A stretch of DNA of 64,000 nucleotides, from assembly GCA_024734495.1 (NCBI GenBank), contig JALMQS010000089.1:934370-998369 (forward strand), written 5' to 3'. Made by a program: the position numbers and the translations under genes. This document shows, in pieces, positions 22,111 to 33,626 of the stretch (its first letter is position 1; the number at the start of each line of letters is the position of its first letter). The stretch comes from Forficula auricularia (Eukaryota; Arthropoda; Insecta; Dermaptera; Forficulidae). Below the pieces are notes generated by a model. The model ran no database searches, was not told the origin of the DNA, and saw only the letters and a program-made list of their open reading frames with translations.

Positions 22111-23703
22111 CGAGCCCCGTCCCATCTCAATTGGCCCACCAATATTTTTTCTTTTTAAATAAAATTATGCTAATTCATGGTAAATTTAATTTAAATATTT
22201 ATTTTTATTATCATTTGGAACAACATTTTAAACAATTTAAAACATTTTATTGTAACATTTAACTTAAAATTATTTTTTAATTGTTAAAAACATATTTTTA
22301 TATAAAAAATAGTTCTTTACTTTTCATTATTTTATTTTTTTATTTTTTTTTTTAATAATCTTTGAATATAATAATAATCAAGTAGGCTTTGCCTTTTTCC
22401 TACAAAAGAAAGTTTGTTTCGTTTATTATTAGTAAAAATGACTCGTGGAAAGGTTGTTGATGAAAAAATTTGATCAATTTATTTAAAAAGGGAAAATCAA
22501 ACGCGGAAATTGGCGATCTAGTTAATTTATCAAAGTTTACTGTCAGAAATATTATTCGAGTTTATAAAACAACGGGTACAATAGCTACAAAACCTCGGTA
22601 TGCTTCGAAATCCAAAATATCAGATGCTGATAGACGAGCATTGAAGAAGACTATTAGAAAAAACAGGCGTTTGAACTATGGTGAATTATCTGTTCTTTGG
22701 AGCGATGCTGTGGGGCGAAGTGTTTCAAGATACACATGGCATAGAGAAGCCCTTAAGTTAGGTTTTAAAACTTACAAGGTAATTTTTTTGCAACTAATTC
22801 AACAATTTTTTTTTGTAATTTTACTAATTTTTTTTAGGCGAATGAAAAGCCACTCTTGACATTAAAACGAAAGAAAAATCCGGCTTAAATGGGCTAAAAG
22901 TCACATTAATTGGACGAGTGATGAATGAAATAGTGTCCATTGGAGTGATGAGTCTCGTTTTGAAATTTGTGTTGGGGACAATCGAAGCATAGTTATTCGT
23001 CAGAAAAATGAAGCTTTCAATTCAGATTGTTTAAAAAGAAAGTAAAATTTCCTGGTTCAGTTATGGTATAGGGTTCAATGTCTGCTAGAGGTGTTGGAAA
23101 ACTTCACTTCATTGATGGAATTGTAAACACCAATAAATATTTAGAGATTTTAAAAAATCGTTACTTCCAACAATGGCAGATGCATTGCAGAATAATAATA
23201 ATTTTGTGTTCCTGCCATACATCAAGAAAATCTTTAAAATGGCTTTCTGATCATAATGTTCCACTTTTGGAGTGGATGGCAAACAGTCCCGACTTGTCAC
23301 CAATAGAAACTCTTTGGCACACAATGAAAAAGCTATTACGAATACAACCACCTAGAAACGTAGTCTAATTAAAACACAAACTTCAAAATATTTGGGATTC
23401 TTTACTCAAGATGAGTGTCAAAACTTAATAAGTACGTTGCCCAAAAGAATTCAAGGCTTAATTAAAAATAAAGGTAACGTCACACAGTGTGGTAAAGGTT
23501 TTGGATTTTGTATGTTTTCCTTGTTTTTAACAATTAAAAAATAATTTAAATTTAAATATTACAATAAAATGTTTTAAATTGTTTAAAATGTTGTTCCAAA
23601 TGATAATAAAAATAAATATTTAAATTAAATTTACCGTGAATTAGCATAATTTTATTTAAAAAGAAAAAATATTGGTGGGCCAATTGAGATGGGACGGGGC
23701 TCG
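22111..23703 (+). mobile_element. Tc1-like transposon, nearly full length, inactive
   Basis: Terminal inverted repeats of ~150 bp start CGAGCCCCGTCCCATCTC and end GATGGGACGGGGCTCG. TA is present on both sides (22109-22110 and 23704-23705), the expected Tc1/mariner target duplication. The 1,593-bp length and one transposase gene fit the superfamily. Confidence 0.92.
22438..23500 (+). pseudogene. Tc1-like DD34E transposase with intron, inactivated
   Basis: Transposases of this type bind the TIRs and cut and paste the element. MTRGKVVDEK starts at 22438. After a frameshift near 22468 comes the HTH region (KSNAEIGDLVNLSKFTVRN) and a second HTH ending KTYK. A ~59-bp intron (GTAATT at 22780 to TTTTTTTTAG at ~22838) is skipped to reach NEKPLL. 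The first catalytic Asp is in WSDESRF (~22940). The second should lie in a QQDNAPCH-like block, but the sequence runs FVF directly into CHTSRKS, so that Asp is deleted. The final Glu is in NSPDLSPIETLW, 34 residues after the expected Asp. Two Trp codons have become stops and there are several frameshifts, so it is dead. Confidence 0.9.
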
Positions 23704-23705
23704 TA

Positions 23706-24102
23706 CGACTATTTGTTTTTGATTTATCGTGGAAATCTGAACACAGACATAAAGACAAAAAAATCATTTTTGAAAATGTTTTGTCTTTCAGTTTCAGACA
23801 TTTTTCTTATATTTATAAAATGAGCAAAAAAATTTTTTGAGTGAATTCAATTCTAGAGTCTTCAGGGTGTGCCGAGTATAAAATGTATTTGATAAACAAA
23901 TGAACATGTTTAAAAGTAAAAGCCAATAGCATAGAATATTGATGGCTATAATTATTTAACTATTTACAGAAATGGATGCTGAGAAGTAAGTCTTTGAAAT
24001 ACCAAGACATTTCATTTCTCCTTTCATGGTATTCGTGTATGTAATGTCTCTTTCAAACAAATAACCTAGAAACAATCTAGCTACTTGTTAATTATATTTT
24101 TG
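23706..24102. other. No feature seen
   Basis: AT-rich flank of the Tc1 element; nothing recognised. Confidence 0.5.
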
Positions 24103-25075
24103 GAGTGAAACTTCTTTAGTGACGTTTGAATTTTGTTGTTACAATAAAGGGGAAATCACCTAATAGAGGGGAAATAAGAAACAAATAATAATTTAAATTT
24201 TCTAATTTTAAGAAATTTCATTTGCCATGAACAATTATAATGGGTTTTTAACCGACTTCAAAAAAGGAGGAGGTTCTCTATTCGACTGATTTTTTTTTGT
24301 GTTTATGTTACCTCATATCTCCGCCAATTGTGAACCGATTTTGAAAAAAAAATTTGCATCGAGTTCAGTCTAGCTTCCGATTGGTCCCCCCTTTTTTTAT
24401 TGGTATTAGACCTTTTTGTTAGGTTTGTTCAGATCTATCTTCTTTGTTTATGAACCGATTTCGATGATTCTTTTTTTATTGGAAAGAGGGGTATCTTAGG
24501 GATGGTGTCATATTAATTTGGTCAAGTTCTGATGATATGATCACTATCAATAACATCACTAAAAAGAGAAAAATAAAAATAATTTTTAAGACAAAAATAA
24601 AACCGACTTAAAAAATTAAATGCAACAAATCAAATACACTAAAAGGTATAAAATAATTATTATCTTATTTAGTTACAACTATACGACGAAATATTAACAT
24701 GAAATTACTTTTGGAAGACGGTGCCAAACAAACTATACCTATAAGCGAGCGTACCGTCCAAACGTACTAAGTAAGATCCGTCGAGTGCGATTCACAAAAG
24801 GTATATGTTTGGCACCGACTTCAAAAAGTAATTTCATGTTAATATTTCGTCGTTTAGTTGTAACTAAATAAGATAATAATTATTTAATACCTTTTAGTGT
24901 ATTTTTTTGTTTCATTTAATTTTTTGAAGTCGGTTTTATTTTTTTCTTAAAAATTATTTTTTTAAATAATAATTTAAAATTTCTTAATTTTAATAAATTT
25001 TATTTGTCATGAGCTATTAGTGGGTTTTAAAATTAATAATAAAGTTTCACTTCCCCCGTGAGCTTATGTGTTTTT
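24103..25075 (+). mobile_element. Family R8 element split by an R4 element
   Basis: The left part has AGTGAAACTTCTTTAGTGAC and TTACAATAAAGGGGAAATCA, and the right part has AGTTTCACTTCCCCCGTGAG. An R4 copy (24250..24937) is inserted at TGGGTTTTT. The R8 sequence resumes after it. Confidence 0.6.
24250..24937 (+). mobile_element. R4 element (CCGACTTC ends), copy 1
   Basis: It opens ACCGACTTCAAAAAAGGAGG and closes TTTTTTGAAGTCGGT, with further inverted CCGACTTC/GAAGTCGG blocks inside. The second half (24600-24937) is a large hairpin centred near 24750 (TTAGTTACAACTA ... TAGTTGTAACTAA). There is no coding sequence. This CCGACTTCAAAAAAGGAGGAGG repeat type is, to my knowledge, widespread in insect genomes. 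Confidence 0.75.
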
Positions 25076-26275
25076 TATTCATCTTTACTTTCCGATATAA
25101 ATCAAATGATAACATACATTATTATTTCTGAATTTAAGAATAAATGCTAATTGAAAGATTGGAAAATAATTTTTTAATAAAGTGCAGTAGTAATAATTGT
25201 TAATTTATCCAATTCGAATCATGGTTAAAGTTTTGTAATCGGTCTCGCGGCAAGCGCGATTTCAAAGGGCCCTCAGGTAAAGACTACGGAACCCATGTTC
25301 TCAATTAAAATCACAAATTGTAGTATTCATTTAGGTTGAATTTTATCCTTAGACGGTTTTGCCAAAAATTACCTGGGGTCTCGTCCAGAGGTCAAAAAGT
25401 GCGATTTTTTCATTTAGTCTGTGCGGATGAATGTATGAGCAGCGTGCGGTCCATGGATGCGGCGCATCCCTAAAATTTCAAACATTTAGAGTATTTTCAT
25501 AAATATATAAGTTCGACTTCAAAATTTCAAGAGGATATTTAAATTTTCAAATTATTATCTGTTATTTAACAAATTTTTATATAAAAACATTTTTGTGTTT
25601 TAAAAAGTAGGTATATTGGTTCTCGAAATGAAATAAAATTGTTGCATAGTTTCAAGGGGCAATTAAAATAAATGATTTTTCTGAAAGGGGCGCGGATAGA
25701 AGTTTTGAACCCCTGCCTGGTAAATATATCTTCCAGTTCACTCAAGTCAAATCAAGTCCAGACGAGTTTAAGTCGAATAAAAATTGTTCTCGCTGAGGAA
25801 CTATTAAAATACAAATAATATAAAAAGGGAATAAATAAAGATGATTCGAGAATCTTTAGACTAATTCATTTCTATGAACTCTCAATGTACATATAAGATC
25901 GGAAATAACTAAGAATGCTATAGACAAGTCATAGCTTGCTTATAGCAATAGAATTAGGAGGAATTTTAGATTTTTTTTACATTTATATAAAGTGTTAATC
26001 CCGATGAGCTTCCTAACCTTAAATACGCCTCTGGCCATTGGACAGCTTCTGCTCTTGGACTTTTTAACATTGGAAACATCTGTTTTTTCAACTTTATTTT
26101 TTATAGTTACTAAAAGAACCACATTTTTTTATCATTTATTAGGTTTAAATGCACTTAAGAACCAATTAAAAAGTTTTATTTTTATTCCCGAAATTAATGA
26201 TGCTCTTTTGGCTACTTCGTTTTACTTATTTGGATCGACAAGATTAAATGGAAATAAAAATAAGAAAAAATAATA
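25076..26275. other. No supported gene
   Basis: 25200-25450 is less AT-rich. An open stretch of 93 codons at 25992..26273 has no recognisable motif and no splice context, so I do not call it. No repeat ends were recognised. Confidence 0.4.
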
Positions 26276-26320
26276 CAGTAGAATCTCGTTTATACGACCC
26301 TCATTTATCCGGACCGGATT
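26276..26320 (+). mobile_element. Single pogo/Tigger-like terminal repeat
   Basis: CAGTAGAATCTCGTTTATAC, preceded by TA and followed by TTATCCGGACCGG, matches the general form of pogo/Tigger ends. The partner end and transposase are not visible, so only a remnant is called. Confidence 0.45.
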
Positions 26321-26698
26321 TGTAGACATTTTTAATGACATCATCTATTCTTAAAAAAAGCATATAAATTTCATATGTTCCAAAATATAGGAGTATTTTG
26401 AGCTCCCAACCCTCTCTAATTGTCTCACTCAAAACATTATCCTATAATACAATCTCTATCCTCAAAATCATAATCAAGTTCCTATTTGTTAGTCACTTTC
26501 CATCGTTAACGATCTCGGAAATAAATTTTTTTCGAAAATCTTAAACAGAATATGTTCGTTTCGTTTACTTCAACTTCGAAAGAATTCATTATTTTTGGAA
26601 AAAAATTATAATAGTTTTAGCTGTTTTTTAGATATTTCAAAAATATAAAGCAAAAAAATTTGTGGACCCCTCTGAAATATTATATATCACAAGTAAAT

Positions 26699-26790
26699 AA
26701 ATATTATATGCAATATTCATTTACTATGAGTTAAGGATTCTTGGTCACGAATCCTTAACTCATAGTAAATGAATATTGCATATAATATTT
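26699..26790. repeat. Perfect 42-bp palindrome
   Basis: Arms 26699-26740 and 26749-26790 are exact inverted copies with an 8-base spacer (TTGGTCAC). The palindrome abuts the hairpin end of the next element. Confidence 0.95.
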
Positions 26791-27045
26791 ATACCTGGAG
26801 CCACCGAGCGATGCACAGTAACCCCTGACCCCCCACCCCCCTCCCGAAACCACACACCTCGTCCCCACCACTGCACCCCCACTCCGCCCCACCCCACCCC
26901 AACCGCGCCTCCCACCACCGGGTCCCCCACAACTGCACCCCACCTCCTGCACCTCCCACATCCGAATCACAATTCTTTCAACGCCCATTGGCTCACCCCC
27001 CCCCCTCGCCCTGTACTAAAATAATATCAATACAATGTAAAAATT
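26791..27045 (-). mobile_element. 3' end of a rolling-circle-like element with a C-rich tract
   Basis: Read on the - strand, it ends with a decayed hairpin (TGCATCGCTCGGTGGCTCCAG), as in elements A, C and F. 26820-27005 is extremely C-rich on the + strand and related to the G-rich part of element A (2915-3015). The head is missing. Confidence 0.55.
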
Positions 27046-27309
27046 TTATATTCAGTTTTCTGTTAAACCTCCTGATGAAGGGTTCATAGCCAGAAATAAG
27101 TATAGAGATAAATAAAAAAATCTCCAAAATAATTTAAAAGATTTTTTAATTTTTTTAATTTTATTTCCACTTTGTGAAACACCACTATAATCCGTTAAAT
27201 AATTCCTGTGTTTAATATGTTTCACTATAAACCAACACAGCTTTCCCTAAACTTTAATGATTAACTGATAAGAATAAAGATATTGCAACTTAACAGGGGT
27301 CATTTTTTT

Positions 27310-27550
27310 GTTTTTAATGAACTTTTTGAAAAAATTTCATAGAAATATGTATATAGAACTTTTAGAAGAAAAATCCTTAATTTAAAATTCAACTAACTAA
27401 ATAATGCAATATAGAACATTACCTTAAAAAATGGTTTGTTTTAACTTTTTTTTTAAATTTCATAGAAATATATAGAACTTTTTAAAGAAAAATCCTTAAT
27501 TTAAAATTAACTAAATAATGCCATAAAGAACATTACCTTAAAAAAATAGT
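27310..27550. repeat. Two tandem ~115 bp units
   Basis: Both units read TTTCATAGAAATAT, AGAAAAATCCTTAATTTAAA and ACATTACCTTAAAAAA in order. The first has small insertions. No coding sequence. Confidence 0.8.
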
Positions 27551-28330
27551 TTGAATGCACCGGGATACTGGGAAATGTATTTATAATAAGAAACATTGAT
27601 TAAGATTTGGAATGTTTCTTTCCGACAGGCTCAGGTTAGCCAACTAATAACAATAAAATAATCACATTTAAAAATATAAGTTTTCCTTTTTACTTAAAAG
27701 CGAATGGTGTATTTCTGTAAAACATTTTAATTCTAACGTTTAGGGAAAACAAAATATATATCTATATCTATTTCTATATATATATAATCCTTAGTGTGTA
27801 TGTGCGTGATCGACCCACGCCTAAACCACTGAACGTATCGAAACCATATTCACACCATATGTTTGTTTAGTGCTCCGGATGGTCTATCTAAATTTTGAGC
27901 CAAATCGGTTTGATTTGATCAAAGGTCCTTGAAGAAGTATTATGATTATATTATACATATAACATTTTAATTTTAAAGTTTAGGGAAAACAAAATATATC
28001 TATAATATAATCATAATACTTCTTCAAGGCCTTTGATAACAATGAATTAACCCAAACTCATTGTTTGCCTTGTTATAAAAGAAATGAGAAACCTTTTTTT
28101 AAAACCCCAAGATTGGCATTCTTCTACCTGAGAATAATTAATTTAATTACTTAAAATCGTGTGAAATCAAATGAAACCGATTTGGCCCAAAATTTAGATA
28201 AACCATCCGGAGCACTAAACAAACATATGGTGTGAATATGGTTTCGATACGTTCAGTGGTTTAGGCGTGGGTCGATCACGCACATACACACTAAGGATTA
28301 TATATATATATATATATATAGATATATATA
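27551..28330. mobile_element. Inverted Helitron head regions
   Basis: 27551-27772 is an inverted copy of 45830..46035. 27773 begins a + strand head (TCTATATATATATAATCC, then GTGCGTGATCGACCC and CACTGAACGTATCG). 28010-28310 is the same head on the - strand, extended to the CAGACAATG-type block. The three pieces belong to the helicase-bearing Helitron family at 45148..47120. Confidence 0.6.
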
Positions 28331-29571
28331 CAAACAATTTTTGCTCGTTTAATAAGAGTAGATTTTCTTTTATCTTTATTAAAGATGTTTCACTTTGCAC
28401 CAACACCACAATCTCTACTAATTGGAAATCAATTAATCCTGATTGCTATTTTTGGCATTTGAGTTCGATACCTGAAGAGGTAAGCACAACCCTTCAGTCA
28501 TGCAATAAAAATTATCCATAACATCTCGTATTCAGTAAGTAGATGACACTCTCTCGTGATCTCTAAGAAATTTAAAGTCCTCTCGGCAATCGGAACTTTT
28601 ATATTTCTATAAACTAGGATCATCCGATACACTCTCTCGAAATTATTTTTATTGCGAATTTGTCATTGAAGATTAATAATACCTACTTAATAATGGTAAA
28701 TGACCTTACAATCTAAAAGACATAAAACAGCCACCGTTTCTTCATGGAAATAATTAAATTAATCACTTTAAAAGAGGATCAAGGTATAGAAAATTAAGAC
28801 TTGATTTCACTACCAACTATTATAAGAAGTTAAGTTAATTTAATCCTCTCTACACGCAACTTGTTCCTGTTTTGTAAAAAAATAATAAATGTTTGATCGA
28901 ACTGTGATAACATATAATAAATTGTTTAAAAAAGAGATTAGTTGAATTTGACAAAATATGACCCGCAGTTACATATAATAATTCAATAAATAACGTCATT
29001 TATATTCAACAAATGTGATTTATGTGTGATTTGCATAAAATTCGGGTTGTGTCCAGAGGTGTGGCTTAGTCGAAAAAAACACTTTCCGTGGGTGCACCAT
29101 TTGGGCCTGGTGATTGTCACATAAGCAAAGGACAATGGAATTAGTTAAGTCTCGTGATGCAACTAGCTCGTTATTTCCATCAAACTCGGATCCTATGTGC
29201 AAGTCAAAGAGACCGGCAGCTGATCACGAAAACAAGCGAACGCCTAAATCTTCATGGTTGAATAACGTGGTTTTTTGATGGGCTTCCAAGTTGCATAATT
29301 GTCAATCATATTATATTGAACTCGTGAAAATCATTCGAAAATGATTGAAAATGTGAATAAAATAAAATAATCTTTAATCTATGGAGACCTTTTGAATAGT
29401 AGTAAAGAATGTTTTCTTGAGAAAACTCAAAATATACAAAAAATTGAGTTGTAAGATCATAGCCCCCACATGAAATTTCGGGTCCGAGACCCAAAATCTG
29501 AAGCTGGCCCCTTATTATGGAATAAGTATGTGTTTTTTATTAAGTAAACAAGTTGGTCATAATGGATTTAA
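28331..29571. other. No supported gene
   Basis: Mostly AT-rich. 29040-29270 is more balanced. A 48-codon frame starting ATG at 29135 and ending TGA at 29278 (MELVKSRDATSSLF...) is too short to call without splice or homology support. Confidence 0.4.
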
Positions 29572-29634
29572 TTTAATCTTATCTTTCTTATTATACCTAT
29601 TAAACGAGCAATTCTTACTATATATATATATATA

Positions 29635-31204
29635 CAGGGTGATTCACGGTCGATGGCACGTTAGACGTTTATGGAAAACGGAAGGCAGGATTTTTCTGAA
29701 AATTTAGGTCCTTAGATTTTCTTACCTGTTCTATCGATCTAAAATATTTTCAGCATTGCGACGTTTCAGCTTCCATCGAAAAGTCGTATCAACTTTATTT
29801 TTTTAAATGGAACACCCCGTATATTAATACGTTTTTAGAACCGCTCTTTTATTAAAATACTTTTTTGTTAATATTGTCCTATACCTATCTCTATCAGTTT
29901 TTGAGATAAAAAATAATTTATGTTAAATTTGGTCCAAAACATGGCCCTAATTAAATTTAAATAAATTAGTGCTCTCAATTCATCAAAAGTTGATATTTTG
30001 ATGGTAGTTTAGACAGACCCGAAGTATTTAATTTACGTCGAGAAATCGACTCCATATTATACAGGGCGTGCTAAGATTACTATTATTTCCGTTATTCATA
30101 AAAAGAGTCAAAAGTTCATTTTTCAAATGAGACCTCCTGTATATTACTTAATAAATTGAAAGACGAAGAAAAATGCTTTAAGATGAAATATCATGTCCCT
30201 ATACCTAAAACATCAAGTTTACTTAATAAAGCCGCTTTTTCGTGAAAAATTACTTTTTAATGAATTTAATTTTAACAAACCATGGAAATATCAAGCTTAT
30301 GACAGTTTGTTGATTATTTATAAATAACTTATAAACAGTTTATTAACGATGTTCCAAAATTTTTTCAAAATGATCGCAAATATTGATTATTCAAACGAAG
30401 TTCTTATAGTAGAAAATAAATAATTTCATAAGAACTTCATTTGAATAATCAATATTTGCGATCATTTTGGGAGATTTCTTTGAACATCGTCAATAAACTG
30501 TTTATAAGTTACTTATAAATAGTCAGCAAACTGTCATAAGCTTGATATTTCCATGGTTAGTTAAAATTAAATTCATTAAAAAGTAATTTTTCACGAAAAA
30601 GGCGGCTTTATTAAGAAAACTTGATGTTTTAGGTATATGGACATGATATATCGTCTTAAAGCATTTTTCTTCGTCTTTCAATTTAATAAGTAATATACAG
30701 GGGGTTTTATTTGAAAAAATGAACTTTTGGCTCCTTTTATGAATAAGGGAAATAATAGTAATCTTGGCACGCCCTGTATAATATGGAGTCGATTTCTCGA
30801 AGTAAATTAAATACTGGGTCTGTCTAAACTCTAAACAACCACCAAAATATCAACTTTTCATGAATTTAGAGCACTAATTTATTTAAGTTTAATTTGGGCC
30901 ATGCTTTGGACCAAATTTAACATAAATTGTTTTTTGTCTCAAAAACCGATAGAGATGGGTATAGGACAATATTAACAAAAAAGTATTTTAATAAAAGAGC
31001 GGTTCTAAAAACGTGTTTATATACGGGGTGTTCCATTTAAAAAATAAAGTTGATACGACTTTTCGATGGAAGTCGAAACGTCGCAATGCTGAAAATATTT
31101 TGGATCGATAGAACAGGTAAGAAAATGTAAGGTGCTAAATTTTCAGAAAAATCCTGCCTTCCCTTTTCTATAAACGTCTAACGTGCCTACCGTGAATCAC
31201 CCTG
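29635..31204. mobile_element. 1.57-kb foldback element
   Basis: Two ~770-bp arms form one long inverted repeat, from CAGGGTGATTCACGGTCGAT to CGTGAATCACCCTG, with a ~35-base loop near 30415. Internal landmarks such as ACAGGGCGTGCTAAGATTAC occur in both arms. It sits in the TA tract of element E, and TA/CA flanks suggest a TA target site. There is no coding frame. A third arm copy is at 60108..60800. Confidence 0.9.
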
Positions 31205-31539
31205 CATAGAATCGGTTTCTTGAAAAACGGCTCTAACGAGTTGGATGAAATAAATGGGTTAGGGGGTTTTTGGGTTGACATTTCGATCTATCATGGTCTC
31301 ATCTTCGGCTAAGTTGTTTTTGATGGGTTTTTTGTTAATTGACATAATTATTCACAGGTAAGGTTGTTTGAATAAAGATTTATAATTACATTTTTTTTTC
31401 AATTTTCTTTTAATAAAATTTATTGTTTTTTTTTTTATTTTAAATTCCACTAATAGATCATTATAAATATTAATTTAAATTAGAATTGTCAAATTAATTA
31501 ATTAAAAGGATTGAGGAGAAGAGGAGGAGAGGAGAATTT

Positions 31540-32245
31540 CGATTGATTTGATCGGAAGGATTAATTGGATGGATTAATTTCCGCAATATGGTATTGGAAT
31601 AATTATCGGAAAAGAGGTTTTTTATCTAATTAGATTTTTCCTCTTTTAAAAACAAGGACTAAATATGAATAAGGACACTCGATGGTGGAGAACAATCTCC
31701 GGAATCGAAGCTAAAATACAAGGTATACATTAATTAATGTAAAATAATTGGTTTAATAAATTTATAATTAATTAAAAGAATGGGGGAGAGATCCATTCGA
31801 CTTGATTGGGGAATAATGGAATTGAAATAATTATCGGAAAAGAGGTTTTTTTATCTAATTAGATTTTTCCTTTTATTAAAAACAAGGACTAAATATGAAT
31901 AAGGACACTCGATGGTGGAGAAACAATCTCCGGAATCGAAGCTAAAATACAATGTATACATTAATTAATGTAAAATAATTGGTTTAATAAAATTTATAAA
32001 AAAAAAAAATAATAATTAATTAAAAGTTAGCAGAATTATGGGGAATATGGTATTGGAATAATTATCGGAAAAGAGGTTTTTTTATTTAATTAGTTTATTC
32101 CTCTTATTAAAAACAAGGACTACAAAGATGATCAAGGACAGTCGATAGTGGAGAAGTAATCTCCGGAGTCGAAGCTAAAATACAATGTATACATTAATTA
32201 ATGTAAAATACTTGGTTTAATAAAATTTATAAAAAAAAAATTAAT
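31540..32245 (+). repeat. R7 tandem array, three ~240-bp units
   Basis: Each unit contains AATTATCGGAAAAGAGG, a palindromic ATCTAATTAGAT, AAAACAAGGACTA, a hairpin block (CTCGATGGTGGAGA ... TCTCCGGAATCGAAGC) and TACATTAATTAATGTA. The same unit forms arrays at 35925 (+), 44745 (-) and 47125 (-). Confidence 0.85.
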
Positions 32246-32274
32246 AAAGGTAGAATATTTTTCTATAAAATGAT

Positions 32275-32445
32275 TTATTAGAAAATCATAAGATGGTGTC
32301 ATCTATTAAATCCGATGAAATAGAATATGTTTAATTATATGTCAGAGGGGTTGTTTTTTACCACCTTGGGAATTGAACCCGAGTGCCAGTTACAGCAATC
32401 CGGGGTCATCTGGCTCACCTGTGGGATGCGAACCTCTCTGACATA
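32275..32445 (-). repeat. tRNA-derived SINE-like element
   Basis: On the - strand, GGTTCGCATCCC and, further on, GGGTTCAATTCCC both fit pol III B boxes, with an A-box-like GTGAGCCAGATGACC between. The segment is bracketed by ATATGTCAGAGG / CCTCTCTGACATAT. The downstream part (GATGACACCATCTTATGATTT) is shared with 61805..61945. It looks like a SINE with tRNA-like modules, not a working tRNA. Confidence 0.5.
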
Positions 32446-33147
32446 TGTACACGCGTTAAATATTTTACTCAAAGATTGTTATCTTAATTTGTAAATTTTC
32501 ACGATCTAGTGATTCAAAATTTAAACATATAGCCATGCCATATAGTTTAAATAAAGGTCGTTGAGTGTTTCGAATTTTGAAGAGATTCAAAATTCGAAGG
32601 GCAATGGAATGACTTTCCTAAATGAATATGAAAGATTTCAATTTGCCCATAGAGTTTATTTATTTTATTATTGGTTTAAGTGGAGATTGATCATTCATGA
32701 AATAATTTAAAATTTAGTAATTGCGCTTCTTCCCAGTTACTGTTTTAAGCTCGCTTCTTTTAAAATAATAGCATTATGTAATGATTAATCGTTACCTCTT
32801 GAGTTAAAATTTAAATATCGTAAATTAGAAAAATCGATCATTTTGTCAGATTTCTCAGAGAGTGAAATAAATTATAGGTTTTCAGGAGTGAATTTATAAT
32901 AAATATATGATTTTATCGATTGAAAAAAAAACTCGTTTTGATTATTTTACTAAAGTGTGTTTAGTAAGTACCTACTATATATTCACTTTCTTATATCAAA
33001 TATTCATTATTTAAATATTTAAAGAATGTATTTCATTTTGATGCATTTAATTTTTATTATTTAAATAATATTTAGCTATCTCTTGATTTTTGAAAGTGGG
33101 TTAATTATTATTATTATTAAAGTACATAGCATCCATATTATTTAATT
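32446..33147. other. No feature seen
   Basis: AT-rich with no open frame or repeat end, apart from short ATT runs near 33100. Confidence 0.5.
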
Positions 33148-33200
33148 AATCAAGTATGTTGGTAGGTATTTGAACAGGAAAGTATCAAATCAAAAAATTC

Positions 33201-33258
33201 TCATTGATTTACGCGACGTTTCGCCAATTTTATTTTGGCTTCATCAGGTGTCTCAATG
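33201..33258 (-). ncRNA. Hammerhead ribozyme motif HHR4
   Basis: On the - strand: CTGATGA, stem II GCCAA/TTGGC, GAAAC and a GTC triplet. Stem I pairs CATTGA with TCAATG outside an internal loop, and ACAC with GCGT (one mismatch) inside. Stem III is minimal. All core positions are intact, and this is one of the best candidates in the window. Confidence 0.75.
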
Positions 33259-33570
33259 ATTATGATTAATTTTAAGATATAATAGATGTGCACATATTTC
33301 TGAATTAACTCAATTGTAATTGATTCTTTTTATAGCTCGAATAATTATTTAATTTATATAAAAGAAAGATTCAAATGACAGGATTATTATAACATTCACT
33401 TAAATAAATAAGTAGATCTAATTATTTAAGTGAATGTTAAAATAATCCTGTCATTTGAATCTTTCTTTTATATAAATTAAATAATTATTCGGGCTATAAA
33501 AAGAATCAATTACAATTGAGTTAATTCAGAAATATGTGCACATCTATTGTATCTTAAAATTAATCATAAT

Positions 33571-33626
33571 CATTGAGACGCCTGATGAAGCCAAAATAAA
33601 ATTGGCGAAACATCGCATAAATCAAT
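33571..33626 (+). ncRNA. Hammerhead ribozyme motif HHR5
   Basis: The mirror copy of HHR4: CTGATGA (33582-33588), stem II GCCAA/TTGGC, GAAAC (33607-33611). Stem I again pairs CATTGA with TCAATG. The triplet is ATC here, so the minimal stem III pair is disturbed and this copy may be slower or dead. Confidence 0.7.

Larger units (their letters stand above)
29572..32300 (+). mobile_element. Rolling-circle-like element E, with two large insertions
   Basis: The head TTAAACGAGCAATTCTTACT runs to its TA tract (29632). It resumes at 31207 with TAGAATCGGTTTCTTGAAAA after a foldback insertion. The body continues to ~31500, is interrupted by a tandem array (31540..32245), and resumes with TTTTTCTATAAAATGA. 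The hairpin end is not visible and may have been lost where a SINE-like sequence follows. Confidence 0.65.

Noticed and set aside
25992..26273. 93-codon open frame with hydrophobic start
   Set aside because: AT-rich low-complexity translation with no motif, no Kozak-like or splice support, and open in both directions.
26776..27024. Pro/His/Thr-rich open frame
   Set aside because: It is the translation of the C-rich tract and shows no sign of coding.
27060..27100. CTGATGAAGG ... GCCAGAAAT as a ribozyme
   Set aside because: Stem II pairs poorly and an extra A precedes GAAA. It is at most a decayed Penelope end.
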